Assembly (NCBI GenBank): GCA_029262065.1
Contig: JAJDAC010000048.1
Location: 1-64,000 of the forward strand
DNA from: Candidatus Krumholzibacteriota bacterium
GTDB lineage: Bacteria; Krumholzibacteriota; Krumholzibacteriia; JAJRXK01
Length of the DNA: 64,000 nt
Direction of reading: 5' to 3'
The translations under genes were made by a program, and so were the position numbers. Of the stretch, positions 18,350 through 28,069 are shown one piece after another. How positions within the stretch are numbered: position 1 is the stretch's first letter; each line of letters begins with the position of its first letter. The notes beneath the pieces are model-generated. The model was not told where the DNA came from, did no database searches, and worked only from the letters and a program-made list of their open reading frames with translations.

Positions 18350-18420
18350 AGTTATATTCCTGCGTAGTTATATAGTACACTACAAATCAACCGCGGGGCC
18401 ATATAGTTATGAATATAGTC
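18350..18420. promoter_or_regulatory. AT-rich operator/promoter region with AGTTAT repeats
   Basis: Three AGTTAT copies occur here (near 18350, 18366 and 18404), in a stretch much richer in A+T than its surroundings. One lies within an inverted repeat with GTAGT at 18364-18368 and ACTAC at 18379-18383. The region separates the divergent ArsR gene and the RND operon, so it is the natural place for ArsR binding and both promoters. Confidence 0.5.
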
Positions 18421-18485
18421 CATGGTGCCGGATCCAACAACCTGGCCAACCGAATTGCCGGTTTTAGCCCACAAGTGGAGCGACG

Positions 18486-20834
18486 ATGAAGAGCATGCTG
18501 GTGGATGTGAGCGTTCGGCACCCGCGATGGGTGATCGTGATCGCGGCGATCATCACTTTGGTCGCCATGGCACAGATGCCGAAAGTGAAAATCGATACCG
18601 ACCCTGAAAACATGCTGCGCGCCGACGCGCCCGTGCGCGTGGTGCACCACCAGGTAAAGGAAGCGTTCGAGCTGAACGATTTCCTGGTGGTGGGCATCGT
18701 TCACGAACCCACGGTGTTTCGACCCGACATCCTGGCGCGCGTGCGCGGCCTGACCGAGGTCATCGCCAAGATGGACGGGGTGATTGCCGACGACATCATT
18801 GCGCCGGGCGAAGTGGACGTGATTCTTCCCGACGCCGCCGGCGGTGTGCGCGTGGAAGCCCTCATGGCGGAAATGCCCACCACCGACGAAGAGGCGCAAA
18901 CGGTTCTGCTTCACATCATGGAGAACCCCGTATTGCGGGGCAAGCTGGCCAGCGCCGACGGCCAGGCCATGGCGCTGTTTATTCCGTTGGAATCGAAGGA
19001 CGTGGCCGAAGACGTGGCCAATGGCGTACGCGCTCACCTGGCCACGCTGGATACCGAGGAAACCTATTACCTGGCTGGCCTACCCTTGGCCGAAGACAGC
19101 TTCGGGTCGGCGATGTTTCGCCAGATGGCCATATCCGCCCCCATGGCGTTCCTACTCATCTTCCTGCTCATGCTGTTCTTCTTCCGCGTGCCGGCCATGG
19201 TCATCGCGCCCATGCTGGTGGCCATGATGACGGTCATCTGGACCATGGGTCTTCTGATTGGCATGGGCTTCACGTTGCACATCATGAGTTCCATGATTCC
19301 CGTGTTCCTGATGCCCATCGCGGTGCTCGATAGCATTCATATCCTGAGCGAAGTTCACGATCACTACCGGGCTACCGGCGACATGCGCCAGACCATGCGC
19401 AAAGTGGTCAGGGAGCTGTTCAAGCCCATGACGTTCACTTCGGTGACCACGATCGTGGGTTTTTCGGCGCTGATCCTTACGCCCATTCCGCCCGTGCAGG
19501 TGTTCGGCGCGTTCGTGGCCGTGGGTGTGTTCGTTGCCTGGTTGCTGTCCCTGACGTTCAACCCTGCCTACGCCGTGCTGCTTCCGGCCAGTGCGCTGCA
19601 AAAATTCGGTGCCGCCCACGAGCCCAATGCGGCGCCAGAGTCGCATCTGCGAAAGGTGTATCACTTCTCGCAGCGGTTCCGGGTGCCGCTGACGCTGGGC
19701 CTCGTAGCGATATTGGCCGTGGCCGGTTACGGAATCTCGCAGGTGGAGGTAAACGACAACCCGGTGAACTGGTTCAAGGCGGGGCATCCGTTGCGCGTGG
19801 CCGACAAGGTCATGAATGAGCATCTGGCCGGTACCTACATCGCTTACATCCAGCTGGCGGGCGAGGAAGAGGGTGCGTTCCTGGAGCCGGCGTGGATGCA
19901 GTACGCGCACGAGCTGCAGCAGGATCTGACCAAACACGCGAACGTAGGCGCCGTGAGTTCGGTGGTGGACGTCGTGCAGAAGGTGCAGTTCGAACTGCTG
20001 AGCCGGCCAGAGCCGCGGCCGCCATTGCCCGATACCCGCGAAGAGTTGGCGCAACTCCTGTTCGTGTACGAAATGAGCGGCGGCACTCCGGACGATCTGT
20101 TCAAATTCATTACCCCCGAGCAGGACAAGATCAACCTGTGGTTGCAGATGCCGCGGGGTGAGAACCGTGATGTCCAAAGCGTGATCCATGCGGCCGAGGC
20201 GTACGTGCTTGAGAATCCGCTGCCCGCGGGCATGAGCTTCGATTGGGCTGGCTTGAGCTACATCAATGTGGAATGGCAGCGACAGATGGTGCGTGGCATG
20301 GGCATGGCGCTGATGGGGTCGTTTGCCACGGTGCTCATTATGATGATGATTCTGTTCCGGAGCCTGCGGTTGGCGCTGGTGGCCATGATTCCGCTCACCG
20401 TGACCATCGTCATTACCTACGGTTTCGTGGGACTCACCGGCCGGCCGTACGACATGCCCACGGCGGTGCTCAGCAGTCTTTCGTTGGGGCTATCGATCGA
20501 CTTCGCCATCCACCTGATCCAACGCACGCGCGAAATCCACCGGGTAACCGGCGACTTCGAAGCCACCATGCACGAGTTCTTTCATTCGCCGGCGCAGGCG
20601 TTGGCTCGCAACATCGTGGTCATCGCCCTGGGATTCATACCCATGTTCTTCGCGGGGTTGGCGCCCTACGTGAAGGTCGGAGCCTTCTTCTTCGCCATCA
20701 TGATCATCAGCGGCGGCGCAACGTTCCTGATTCTGCCGCCCCTGCTCAGTCGATTTTCGACTCAAGCGCTCGTTGGAAAACGGGCCGAACCCACGGAGCC
20801 GTCCGCGGCTCCGGTACTGGAAGGTACGTCATGA
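18486..20834 (+). CDS. RND-superfamily permease (MMPL/HpnN-like)
   Basis: A 782-residue protein with one N-terminal span, a ~180-residue periplasmic domain, a block of five to six spans (about 218-370), a second periplasmic domain and a second block (about 610-770). This is the duplicated sterol-sensing-domain layout of MMPL/HpnN-type lipid transporters. Motifs include DTDPENMLRAD after the first span and IAVLDSIHILSEVHDHY in the membrane block. It is the first gene of a unit with a LolA-like protein (ATGA overlap) and an outer-membrane barrel, so it probably extracts a lipid or hydrophobic compound from the inner membrane. Confidence 0.85.
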   Translation: MKSMLVDVSVRHPRWVIVIAAIITLVAMAQMPKVKIDTDPENMLRADAPVRVVHHQVKEAFELNDFLVVGIVHEPTVFRPDILARVRGLTEVIAKMDGVIADDIIAPGEVDVILPDAAGGVRVEALMAEMPTTDEEAQTVLLHIMENPVLRGKLASADGQAMALFIPLESKDVAEDVANGVRAHLATLDTEETYYLAGLPLAEDSFGSAMFRQMAISAPMAFLLIFLLMLFFFRVPAMVIAPMLVAMMTVIWTMGLLIGMGFTLHIMSSMIPVFLMPIAVLDSIHILSEVHDHYRATGDMRQTMRKVVRELFKPMTFTSVTTIVGFSALILTPIPPVQVFGAFVAVGVFVAWLLSLTFNPAYAVLLPASALQKFGAAHEPNAAPESHLRKVYHFSQRFRVPLTLGLVAILAVAGYGISQVEVNDNPVNWFKAGHPLRVADKVMNEHLAGTYIAYIQLAGEEEGAFLEPAWMQYAHELQQDLTKHANVGAVSSVVDVVQKVQFELLSRPEPRPPLPDTREELAQLLFVYEMSGGTPDDLFKFITPEQDKINLWLQMPRGENRDVQSVIHAAEAYVLENPLPAGMSFDWAGLSYINVEWQRQMVRGMGMALMGSFATVLIMMMILFRSLRLALVAMIPLTVTIVITYGFVGLTGRPYDMPTAVLSSLSLGLSIDFAIHLIQRTREIHRVTGDFEATMHEFFHSPAQALARNIVVIALGFIPMFFAGLAPYVKVGAFFFAIMIISGGATFLILPPLLSRFSTQALVGKRAEPTEPSAAPVLEGTS

Positions 20835-21619
20835 AGATCCTTCTGATTGCAGCCGTTCTGTGGTCGATCCACGGAGTGGCTTTGGCGCAGGACGCGTCCG
20901 ACCCCACCGAGCTCATGAAGCAGGCGCATCTGAACCTGTACTACAGCGGTGACGATGGCCTGGCCAACGTGGACATGCTCATTACCAACAAGAAGGGCAA
21001 CGTACGCGAACGCAGTTTCGTGATGTTGCGCAAGGACTTTGAGGAAGGCGGCGAGCAGAAGTACTTCATCTACTTCCAGAAGCCCAACGACGTGCGGCGC
21101 ACCACGTTCATGGTGTGGAAGGACCCTGCCGAGGACGACGCAAGGTGGCTGTTCGTTCCGTCGCTCGATCTGGTCAAACCCATTTCCGCCAACGACAAGA
21201 AAAGCAGCTTCGTGGGCAGTGATTTCTCCTACGAGGATGTTTCGGGTCGGCACTGGAGTGATGACGAGCACTCGTTGTTGCGGGAAGAGTCGCTCAACGA
21301 GCGCGCGACCTGGGTGGTCGAGAGCACGCCACGCGAAAAGGACTACTTCGATCGCAAGCTCACCTGGATCGACAAGGAATACCGCCTGCCGGTTCGCGAG
21401 GAGTATTTCGACGGCGACAAGGTGCTGAAGGTGTTCGAGGCGGTCGAGGTGCAGGATGTCGAGGGCTTCGCCACCGTCACGCACCGACGCATGAGCACTC
21501 CGCGCAAGGACAACGTGACCGATATCACGTTCAGCGCCATTCGTTACAACGTGGGACTCGAGGACGAGGTGTTTTCCGAGCGCGCGTTGAAGAGTCCGCC
21601 GCGCGAATACATCCAATAG
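20831..21619 (+). CDS. Outer membrane lipoprotein-sorting (LolA-like) periplasmic protein
   Basis: A 262-residue protein with a signal peptide (residues 1-19, ending ALA). It carries the beta-rich pattern of the LolA/LolB-like family usually annotated next to MMPL permeases (MLITNKKGNVRERSF, FIYFQKPNDVRRTTFMVWK, ARWLFVPSLDLVKPIS, EDVSGRHWSDDEHSLL). It is thought to carry a lipid through the periplasm. The start at ATG 20831 overlaps the permease stop. Confidence 0.8.
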   Translation: MKILLIAAVLWSIHGVALAQDASDPTELMKQAHLNLYYSGDDGLANVDMLITNKKGNVRERSFVMLRKDFEEGGEQKYFIYFQKPNDVRRTTFMVWKDPAEDDARWLFVPSLDLVKPISANDKKSSFVGSDFSYEDVSGRHWSDDEHSLLREESLNERATWVVESTPREKDYFDRKLTWIDKEYRLPVREEYFDGDKVLKVFEAVEVQDVEGFATVTHRRMSTPRKDNVTDITFSAIRYNVGLEDEVFSERALKSPPREYIQ

Positions 21620-21629
21620 CGAGGGTACC

Positions 21630-22967
21630 GTGAAAGCTAGAACAGTTCACGCGGCGACTATTGCCGCGCTGGAGACCGCGCTGGTTACCGCGCTGGGGAT
21701 CGTTGTATCTACGTGCGTGCCGGCGGCGCACGCGCAGCTTGAGCTCCACGGTTTCGTGGAAGGGGCCACCGCGGTTCGCGTGGGCGACGCGGCGACCGTC
21801 CCGGCCGAGTGGGGCGATGTGGATTCGTCCATGTTGCCCCGGCGCTACCGTGAAAGCACCGACTACCTGCTGCGCGAGTCGCGCCTGCAACTGCGCGGTG
21901 ACCTGTACGGCGATAGCGCCGAGGCCCACTTCGTGCTGGATGTCCTGGCCGATCAGGTGACCGACGAGACCGACGTGGAACTGCGGCAGGCGTACGCCAA
22001 GTTCACGACGTTGTCCGATCACCTGGACGTGCGCCTGGGTCGCCAACCCACGACCTGGGGCACCGGTGATCTGTTGTTCATCAACGATCTGTTCCCCAAG
22101 GACTACGTCAGCTTCTTTTCCGGTCGCGAAGATCAGTATCTGAAACGTCCGTCGGACGTGGTGCGACTGGGCATCTTCGGTTTGCCACTGGACGTGGACC
22201 TGGTAATCACGCCGGAATTCGCCCCCGACCGCGTTCCTACCGGCGAACGCCTGGCGTTCTGGAGTCCTGCATTCGTGGCACCCGAGCTCCCCCGGACGTT
22301 GGCGCGCAACGCGGAGTTTGCGACGCGCCTTTCGCGCCGGGTGGACTCATTCCAACTGGCTGGTTACGGCTACCTTGGATTCTGGAAGAACCCCGTGGGA
22401 CTGACCCTCGATGATACGGGCGCGCCTTTGGCGGCGACACATCCACGACTGCGCGTGGGCGGCGCCAGCGTTCGAGGGCCGTGGCTGGGCGGAATCGTGT
22501 GGATCGAAGGCGGCTACTACGATTCCTTCGACGACAGTGATGGGTCCGACCCGCTGGTGCCCAACTCGGAAGCGCGCGCATTCGTGGGCTACGAACGACA
22601 GTGGTGGAGCGACTTCACCGGCGGAGTTCAATTCTATCTGGAGCATATGGTCGATCACGATTCGGCGCGCACGGCGTTGACCGATGCATTCGGCGAGGAT
22701 GCATTCCTGAAAGAGGAGAATCGCACGCTCGTAACCGCGCGCCTTTCGCAGGCGTTGCGCTACCAGACGTTGCGGGTGAATCTGTTCGTCTTCCTGTCTC
22801 CCAGCGATAGCGACGCCTACGTCCGTCCGTCGGTTTCCTACGACTGGAGCGACGAACTTCGACTGGCCGTTGGAGCGAACGTTTTCGGCGGCGACGATGA
22901 ACGTACGGCGTTTGGAATGAACGACGTCAACTCGAGTATCTGGGCCCGCGTTCGCTACAGTTTCTAG
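21630..22967 (+). CDS. Outer-membrane beta-barrel protein
   Basis: A 445-residue protein beginning at GTG 21630, with a signal peptide ending AHAQ (about residue 37). It has alternating amphipathic strands and ends in RVRYSF, the C-terminal aromatic residue typical of barrels handled by BamA. Segments such as LRLGRQPTTWGTGD-like and YLKRPSDVVRLGIFG resemble DUF1302-type porins that co-occur with MMPL permeases. As third gene of the operon it would complete an inner-membrane to outer-membrane route. The substrate is unknown. Confidence 0.75.
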   Translation: MKARTVHAATIAALETALVTALGIVVSTCVPAAHAQLELHGFVEGATAVRVGDAATVPAEWGDVDSSMLPRRYRESTDYLLRESRLQLRGDLYGDSAEAHFVLDVLADQVTDETDVELRQAYAKFTTLSDHLDVRLGRQPTTWGTGDLLFINDLFPKDYVSFFSGREDQYLKRPSDVVRLGIFGLPLDVDLVITPEFAPDRVPTGERLAFWSPAFVAPELPRTLARNAEFATRLSRRVDSFQLAGYGYLGFWKNPVGLTLDDTGAPLAATHPRLRVGGASVRGPWLGGIVWIEGGYYDSFDDSDGSDPLVPNSEARAFVGYERQWWSDFTGGVQFYLEHMVDHDSARTALTDAFGEDAFLKEENRTLVTARLSQALRYQTLRVNLFVFLSPSDSDAYVRPSVSYDWSDELRLAVGANVFGGDDERTAFGMNDVNSSIWARVRYSF

Positions 22968-23013
22968 GGAACCGGCTTCGCGTTTGGATGGCGAGTCTGC
23001 TATCTTCGCCCCC

Positions 23014-23769
23014 ATGACGCGACTCACCACCGACCCCAACGAAGCTCGTGGCTTCGAACGCGCCTTCGTGGTGCTGGCCGCGATCTTTATTGCATCGCTG
23101 GTCGTCTGCAATCTCATCGTACAGAAGTTCTTCGTTTGGGAACCCTTCGGCATCAAGGATTTCTTCGTGCTGTCGGCCGGGATTCTTCCGTATCCCATCA
23201 CCTTCCTCGCCACCGACATCCTGAGCGAGTGCTACGGCAAGCGCCGGGCGAACGAAGTGGTCATTGGCGGCCTGATCGCGAGTGTATTCGTGGTGGCGGT
23301 GGTGTTCCTGGCCGATCGCGTCCCTTCGATCGGCGGTGTCGACGTGGATACCGGAGCGGCGTATCCCGGCGAGCAGTTCGATCACTTCTTCCACCAGATC
23401 TTTGGCAAGACGGGGCGAGCGGTCTTTGCGTCCATGGTGGCGTACCTGGTGGCGCAGCTGATCGACATCCAGATCTTCCACTTCTGGCGACGACTCACGA
23501 ACGGGAAGCACCTCTGGCTGCGCAACAACGGTTCGACCGTCGTCAGCCAGCTGGTGGATACCACGCTGGTAGTGAGTTTGTTGTTCGTGGGTACCGATCT
23601 CCAGCCGCGCATTCCCCAGATGATCATTTCGGGCTGGACGTTCAAGTCGCTGGTGGCGTTGGTCGACACGCCGTTCTTCTACCTGGCGGTCGCCTGGTAC
23701 AAACGGAAGTTTCCCAACGAGCTGGCCGCGCACGACGACCTGCGGCACAGCGAGGCCGCTCTGCTTTGA
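23014..23769 (+). CDS. VUT family queuosine-precursor transporter (YhhQ-like)
   Basis: A 251-residue protein with six to seven spans. PYPITFLATDILSECYGKRRAN is the signature of the YhhQ/VUT family (positions about 59-80 of the protein), and DIQIFHFWRR and LWLRNN-STVVSQLVDT match later conserved parts. These transporters import queuine or preQ precursors used for queuosine in tRNA wobble positions. Start ATG 23014; a TATCTT element only 7 bases upstream hints at a leaderless message, but no matching -35 is clear. The gene ends 9 bases from the convergent response regulator gene. Confidence 0.85.
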   Translation: MTRLTTDPNEARGFERAFVVLAAIFIASLVVCNLIVQKFFVWEPFGIKDFFVLSAGILPYPITFLATDILSECYGKRRANEVVIGGLIASVFVVAVVFLADRVPSIGGVDVDTGAAYPGEQFDHFFHQIFGKTGRAVFASMVAYLVAQLIDIQIFHFWRRLTNGKHLWLRNNGSTVVSQLVDTTLVVSLLFVGTDLQPRIPQMIISGWTFKSLVALVDTPFFYLAVAWYKRKFPNELAAHDDLRHSEAALL

Positions 23770-23778
23770 CGTTCACTT

Positions 23779-24165
23779 CTACTCGGTAGCCGTGGGGGCG
23801 AAGATCTCGCCTACGCGATCGATCAACGCCCGGTTGGCGAATGGCTTGGTGATGTAGTCGTCGGCGCCCGCTTCCAGACCCCGTTCGCGCTCTTGCACCA
23901 TGGCGCGGGCCGTTACCAGAAATACCGGAATCGCGGCGAGCGAATCGTCGGCCTTCACTTCCTTGCACACGTCGAGGCCGTTCATCTTGGGCATCATTAC
24001 GTCGAGCATGGCCAGACGTGGGTGGTCGGCCCGGATCTGGGCCAAGGCGGCTTCGCCGTCGGTTACCGTGATCACACGGTATCCGGCCCGTTGCAGGATG
24101 AACGTAATGGACTTCAAGACGAGGGGATCGTCGTCGGCCACAAGGATATAGGGTTCATCAGCCAT
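23779..24165 (-). CDS. Stand-alone response-regulator receiver protein
   Basis: A 128-residue single-domain receiver. The acidic pocket is D11-D13, the phospho-acceptor is D55 (MLDVMMPKMNG), the switch Thr is in LVTAR, and K107 is in YITKPF. No output domain follows. It lies 33 bases after the hybrid histidine kinase in the same direction, which is its obvious phosphodonor, giving a phosphorelay or a CheY-like output. Confidence 0.9.
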   Translation of the reverse strand: MADEPYILVADDDPLVLKSITFILQRAGYRVITVTDGEAALAQIRADHPRLAMLDVMMPKMNGLDVCKEVKADDSLAAIPVFLVTARAMVQERERGLEAGADDYITKPFANRALIDRVGEIFAPTATE

Positions 24166-24198
24166 GCTTCACCTCGGAAGCGCTGCGGGTAGGTCGCT

Positions 24199-26289
24199 TC
24201 ATGGGCGGACCGTCTCAAACAGTTCGGCGAAGGAGGTGGGCTTGTGAACCTGCCCCGCCGCGCCCAGTTCGTAGGCTCGGTCGTCAATCGCCTGATTCGT
24301 CATGACTACGACCGGGATATCGGCCGTTTCAGCCTGACCCTTTAGGAATCGTAGGACGTCGTAACCATGGGCGGCTAAGTTGACCGTGTCCAACAAGATA
24401 CAGTCGGGTCGCAGGTCACGGGCCTTCTGGACGGCCTCGGTTCCGTTGTTGCAGCCCACCACCCGGTAGCCGGGTGGCTCGAGAATCGACGCAAAGTGGG
24501 TCACCAGCGTTGCATCGTCATCGACGATGAGCACACGACGGCCGCCGTTGCATACCTTCTGCAGCGCTCGCACCAGAGCCTCGGGGTCGAATTGGATTTC
24601 GGGTTCGTCCCGTACGGGTTCGGGCACGGTCGGCGCACCCAGGGAAACGATGGGCACCGAGAAGTAGAATGCGGTGCCCTTGTTCGGCGCACTCTGCACC
24701 CAGATGGCGCCCCCGTGCTGAATCATGATGTTGCCGCTGATGGCCAGGCCCAGGCCGGTACCTTCGGGCTTGTTGGTCAGCACGTTACCCACCTGACCGA
24801 ACTTTTCGAAGATGCGTTTCTGATCGCGTGGATCGATTCCGGTGCCGGTGTCGGCCACGCGGATCACGAGGTATTGTCCGCCCTCGGGTAGATCGCATTC
24901 GAGGCCGGCGAACTCGGTCCCCGGTTGTTTCCGGTAGGTTCGCCGGGCCGAGGGACTCGCGCTTACAACGATGCTTCCGCCGGCCGGAGTGAACTTGATG
25001 GCGTTGTCGATGAGGTTGGTCAGTACCTGACTCAAACGGTCGATGTCGCCCAAGACATTGGGCATACCTTTTTCGAGTTCGATCTCAAGCTTTATTCCCT
25101 TGTCGCTGGCCAGCTTCTGCAGGGTTCCCACGCAAGCGTCGACCAGTTCGTACACGGACATCGTCGATAGCTGGATGTTGAACTCTCCGGCCTCGATCCT
25201 CGAGAGATCCAGGAGGTCACTGATGAGGCGGGTAAGCCGGTTGGCTTGATCAGCCACGATGCTCAGGAACTCGTTGCGTTCTTCGTTGGCCAGCTCCATG
25301 TCGGGGTCGCGCATGATGTCGGTGAAGCTGCGAATGGAGGTAAGCGGCGTTCGAAGTTCGTGCGACACGTTGCTGAGAAAGTCGCTTTTCAGGCGGTCGA
25401 CTTCCTTGAGCTCGGCGTTGGCGCGCTCGAACTCGCGCGCCTTGTCACGCAAAGCGGCCGTGCGTTCCTGGACCATGTTTTCCAGATGTTGGTTCTGGTA
25501 GCGAACCGCGTCGCGTGACCGGCGCAGGTCGTAGATCATCCGATTGAAGCTGCGAGCGAGGTCACCGAGCTCACCGCCGAAGTTCTCTTCGACCACTGTG
25601 TCCAACTCATCGCGAGCCAGCAGGTGGGTGGCTTCGGCCAGTCTACGTAGCGGGCGCGTGATCTGGCTGGTAAGAACCCGCGCGGCTACGAGCACCATGA
25701 TAACCGCGGCCAACGCCAGCGCGAGCAACAACTGGCGTGTCTTGGCCAGTTCGTGGCGCATGCTGTCCAGGCTCAGCCCCACGCGAACCGTACCCCACTT
25801 CATGGGAGAGTTTTCAATGTATACGGGTACCGCGATATCCAGATGCGGTGTACTCAATCCCATGGCCTCGTTGTGTTCCACAGTCTGGATCAGTAGCTGC
25901 TCGGTTTGCCACGCCAGAAGGCTCACCTGGTCTTTCAGTTCTGCGTGTTGTTGGTCGGGGCGTCCACTGCACCCGGCGACCGCTCCTTCTTTGTTCAAGA
26001 TTACAACGTAGGCCACTTCACCGTGTTCGGTGGCATCATCGGCCGCGCTCTGCAGTCCCGAGTAGTCATAGCTGGTGAGCGAGTTCACGATGACCGCGGC
26101 AATGGAGTTGGCTACGGACTCTCCGCGCATGCGCGTTTGGTCCAGCATGGTTGTAGCCTGTCGCTTCTCCACCATGAATATGACTACCGACATGAGTAGG
26201 ACGACCACGATGCCGAACGAAACCATGAATCGGGTTTCGAGGCTACGGCCTCCTGCCTTCATGTGCGGGGCCAGGGTGGAGTCGACCAC
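24199..26289 (-). CDS. Hybrid sensor histidine kinase (HAMP, HisKA, HATPase, receiver)
   Basis: A 696-residue kinase. Spans lie at about 22-41 and 186-205, flanking a periplasmic sensor domain. HAMP and a coiled coil follow (about 206-300), then H310 in the phosphorylation motif SNVSHELRTPL. The ATPase boxes are LIDNAIKFTP, VADTGTGID and GTGLGLAI. A C-terminal receiver has VDDD and a LLDT phospho-site. Start GTG 26289 follows GGGAGG at the end of the upstream substrate-binding gene, only 2 bases away; ATG at 26262 is an alternative. Gene order suggests that the peptide-binding lipoprotein and the kinase are co-transcribed. Confidence 0.9.
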   Translation of the reverse strand: MVDSTLAPHMKAGGRSLETRFMVSFGIVVVLLMSVVIFMVEKRQATTMLDQTRMRGESVANSIAAVIVNSLTSYDYSGLQSAADDATEHGEVAYVVILNKEGAVAGCSGRPDQQHAELKDQVSLLAWQTEQLLIQTVEHNEAMGLSTPHLDIAVPVYIENSPMKWGTVRVGLSLDSMRHELAKTRQLLLALALAAVIMVLVAARVLTSQITRPLRRLAEATHLLARDELDTVVEENFGGELGDLARSFNRMIYDLRRSRDAVRYQNQHLENMVQERTAALRDKAREFERANAELKEVDRLKSDFLSNVSHELRTPLTSIRSFTDIMRDPDMELANEERNEFLSIVADQANRLTRLISDLLDLSRIEAGEFNIQLSTMSVYELVDACVGTLQKLASDKGIKLEIELEKGMPNVLGDIDRLSQVLTNLIDNAIKFTPAGGSIVVSASPSARRTYRKQPGTEFAGLECDLPEGGQYLVIRVADTGTGIDPRDQKRIFEKFGQVGNVLTNKPEGTGLGLAISGNIMIQHGGAIWVQSAPNKGTAFYFSVPIVSLGAPTVPEPVRDEPEIQFDPEALVRALQKVCNGGRRVLIVDDDATLVTHFASILEPPGYRVVGCNNGTEAVQKARDLRPDCILLDTVNLAAHGYDVLRFLKGQAETADIPVVVMTNQAIDDRAYELGAAGQVHKPTSFAELFETVRP

Positions 26290-26291
26290 GA

Positions 26292-27941
26292 CTAGCGTGC
26301 CTCCCGCAAGACGCGACGCGAGGAGACGTCTTCCATGGCCAGGTTTCCTTGGCCCACCGGTGACAGCGCGAAGCCTCGATAGTCCTCGCGTACCGCGAAG
26401 ATGGTGGTGTTGTAGTGCAGGGGCATTACAGGAAGATCTTCCAGGATCTTCTTTTCGGCACGACGGTACTGCTGCCAGCGCTTTTCACCGTTTTTCTCAC
26501 GACTGGCCTTTTCGAGTCGCTTGTCGAGATCGGGGTTTGAGTACCCGTTGTAGTTGCTGGCGCCCTTCGAATGAAATAGCGGAAACAGGAACGAATCAGG
26601 GTCAGGAAGGTCGGCAACCCAAGTGAGTGCGTAGGTATTGAATTCCTGGGCGCGCACACCGTCGAGAAAGTCGGCCCATTCCAACGGTCGCACCATGAAT
26701 CGAAAGCCAACCTCAGCTACCTGGTCGCCGATGGCCTCGTACATTCTCAGGTCGGTGGCCGAGCCAATCCGGCAGCCATGCACGATGACGGGCAGGCCCT
26801 CGCCGCTGGGGTAGCCGGCTTGTTCAAGAAGTTCGCGCGCCAAATCGGGGTCGTACTCGGGCAGCTTGTCTCCGGGCTGGTACCCGGGCATTCCCGCGGG
26901 AAGAATTCCGCTGGGACGTTCCCGCCCCGCGCCTACCAACTGCGGTACCTTGCGTCGATCGACCGCCAGCGTGAACGCGCGACGTACGCGGGCATCGGCG
27001 AACGGGACGGTTCTCGTGTCGAACGCCAGATAGGTCAGGCTCAGTTCGGGGCGTTGGTGCAGACGAACCTCGGGGCGTTGCTGGAATTCTTCCAATCGTT
27101 CGGTGGGAACGATGACCGCGCTCAGATCGCCGGCAAGAAAACGATCGGCGGCGTAGTCCGACTCGTTCGCCGTGGTTGGAATGTTGAACACCAGCGAATC
27201 GAGGTGTGCGCGACCCAGGTGGTACTCTTTGAACGCGCTCAGCACGATGCGCTTTTCTGGTTTCCATTCCACCAACCGAAACGGACCCGTACCAATGGGG
27301 CGTCGGCTGAACGCGTCGTCCCCCACGCGTTTCACGTAGTCGGCGGGGACGATCCGTGCCATTTCGGTGGCCATGACCGCGAGGAACGAGGTGTAGGGTT
27401 GGGACAACGTGATTTCGACTTCGTATGCACCGGCGGCGCGCAGCCCTTCGATGTGATCGGCGGCACCACTGGCGTATTCCTCGGTCCCCTGAATCCAGCC
27501 CAGGTAGTCGCGGGCCAACGTCGACTCGGCGAGGGGCAACGTGAACACACGGTGGAACGAAAACAGCACGTCGTCGGAAGTCAGCTCGGAACCGTCGTGG
27601 AAGCGGACGCCCTTCTTCAGCTGAAACCGGTAGACCCGGCCATCTCGGGACACTTCCCAGGAGTTGGCGATGCAGGGAACGGTGTTCAGATTCACGTCGT
27701 AGTCGAGTAGGCCGTCGAACACCTGGTTGATGATTGCCGCTTCGTAGCTATCATCCATGCGGGCGGGGTCGAGTCCGTCAGGTGACTGCATCACCATGCG
27801 AAATGTGCCGCCCTCGCTGGTCGTCGGCGTGGCCGGCTGCGGCACTGGCGATTGGCACGCCGCGAATACCGTCAACAGCCACGCCGCGATGCCCGCGCGG
27901 AGCCGGTGGGAACGGAGATTTCGGGACGAGGAAGGTCGCAT
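26292..27941 (-). CDS. Peptide/solute ABC transporter substrate-binding lipoprotein (SBP_bac_5)
   Basis: A 549-residue protein of the DppA/OppA family: GGTFRMVMQSPDGLDPARM at the N-terminus, WEVSRDGRVYRFQLKKGVRFHDG, PIGTGPFRLVEWK and a late DFLDGVRAQEFN segment. The N-terminus has a hydrophobic stretch ending in the lipobox FAACQ, so it is lipid-anchored. I use ATG 27941 just before the signal; the frame extends to 28028. No permease or ATPase genes adjoin. The next gene downstream is a sensor kinase, so it may be a ligand receptor for the kinase rather than part of a transporter (inference). Confidence 0.85.
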   Translation of the reverse strand: MRPSSSRNLRSHRLRAGIAAWLLTVFAACQSPVPQPATPTTSEGGTFRMVMQSPDGLDPARMDDSYEAAIINQVFDGLLDYDVNLNTVPCIANSWEVSRDGRVYRFQLKKGVRFHDGSELTSDDVLFSFHRVFTLPLAESTLARDYLGWIQGTEEYASGAADHIEGLRAAGAYEVEITLSQPYTSFLAVMATEMARIVPADYVKRVGDDAFSRRPIGTGPFRLVEWKPEKRIVLSAFKEYHLGRAHLDSLVFNIPTTANESDYAADRFLAGDLSAVIVPTERLEEFQQRPEVRLHQRPELSLTYLAFDTRTVPFADARVRRAFTLAVDRRKVPQLVGAGRERPSGILPAGMPGYQPGDKLPEYDPDLARELLEQAGYPSGEGLPVIVHGCRIGSATDLRMYEAIGDQVAEVGFRFMVRPLEWADFLDGVRAQEFNTYALTWVADLPDPDSFLFPLFHSKGASNYNGYSNPDLDKRLEKASREKNGEKRWQQYRRAEKKILEDLPVMPLHYNTTIFAVREDYRGFALSPVGQGNLAMEDVSSRRVLREAR

Positions 27942-28069
27942 TCTTTCCCTGACGTGGAGTTGGCCAAAAGCTCCAGAGTTGCAAGGAACGGTCCAAGGAA
28001 GCCGACTCGATGGCGGTTCCAAGTGCATATTCCCGAAGCGGTTTCACGAACTCCGAAAAGAGGTAGCCC

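Noticed and set aside
19152-20189. 345-codon minus-strand frame
   Set aside because: Antisense to the RND permease; His/Gln-rich with no signal or motif.
22977-23013. Promoter for a leaderless queuosine-transporter message (TATCTT at 23001)
   Set aside because: The only -35 candidates are a poor TTCGCG at 18 bases or TTGGAT at 11 bases, so the evidence is too weak to list as a feature.
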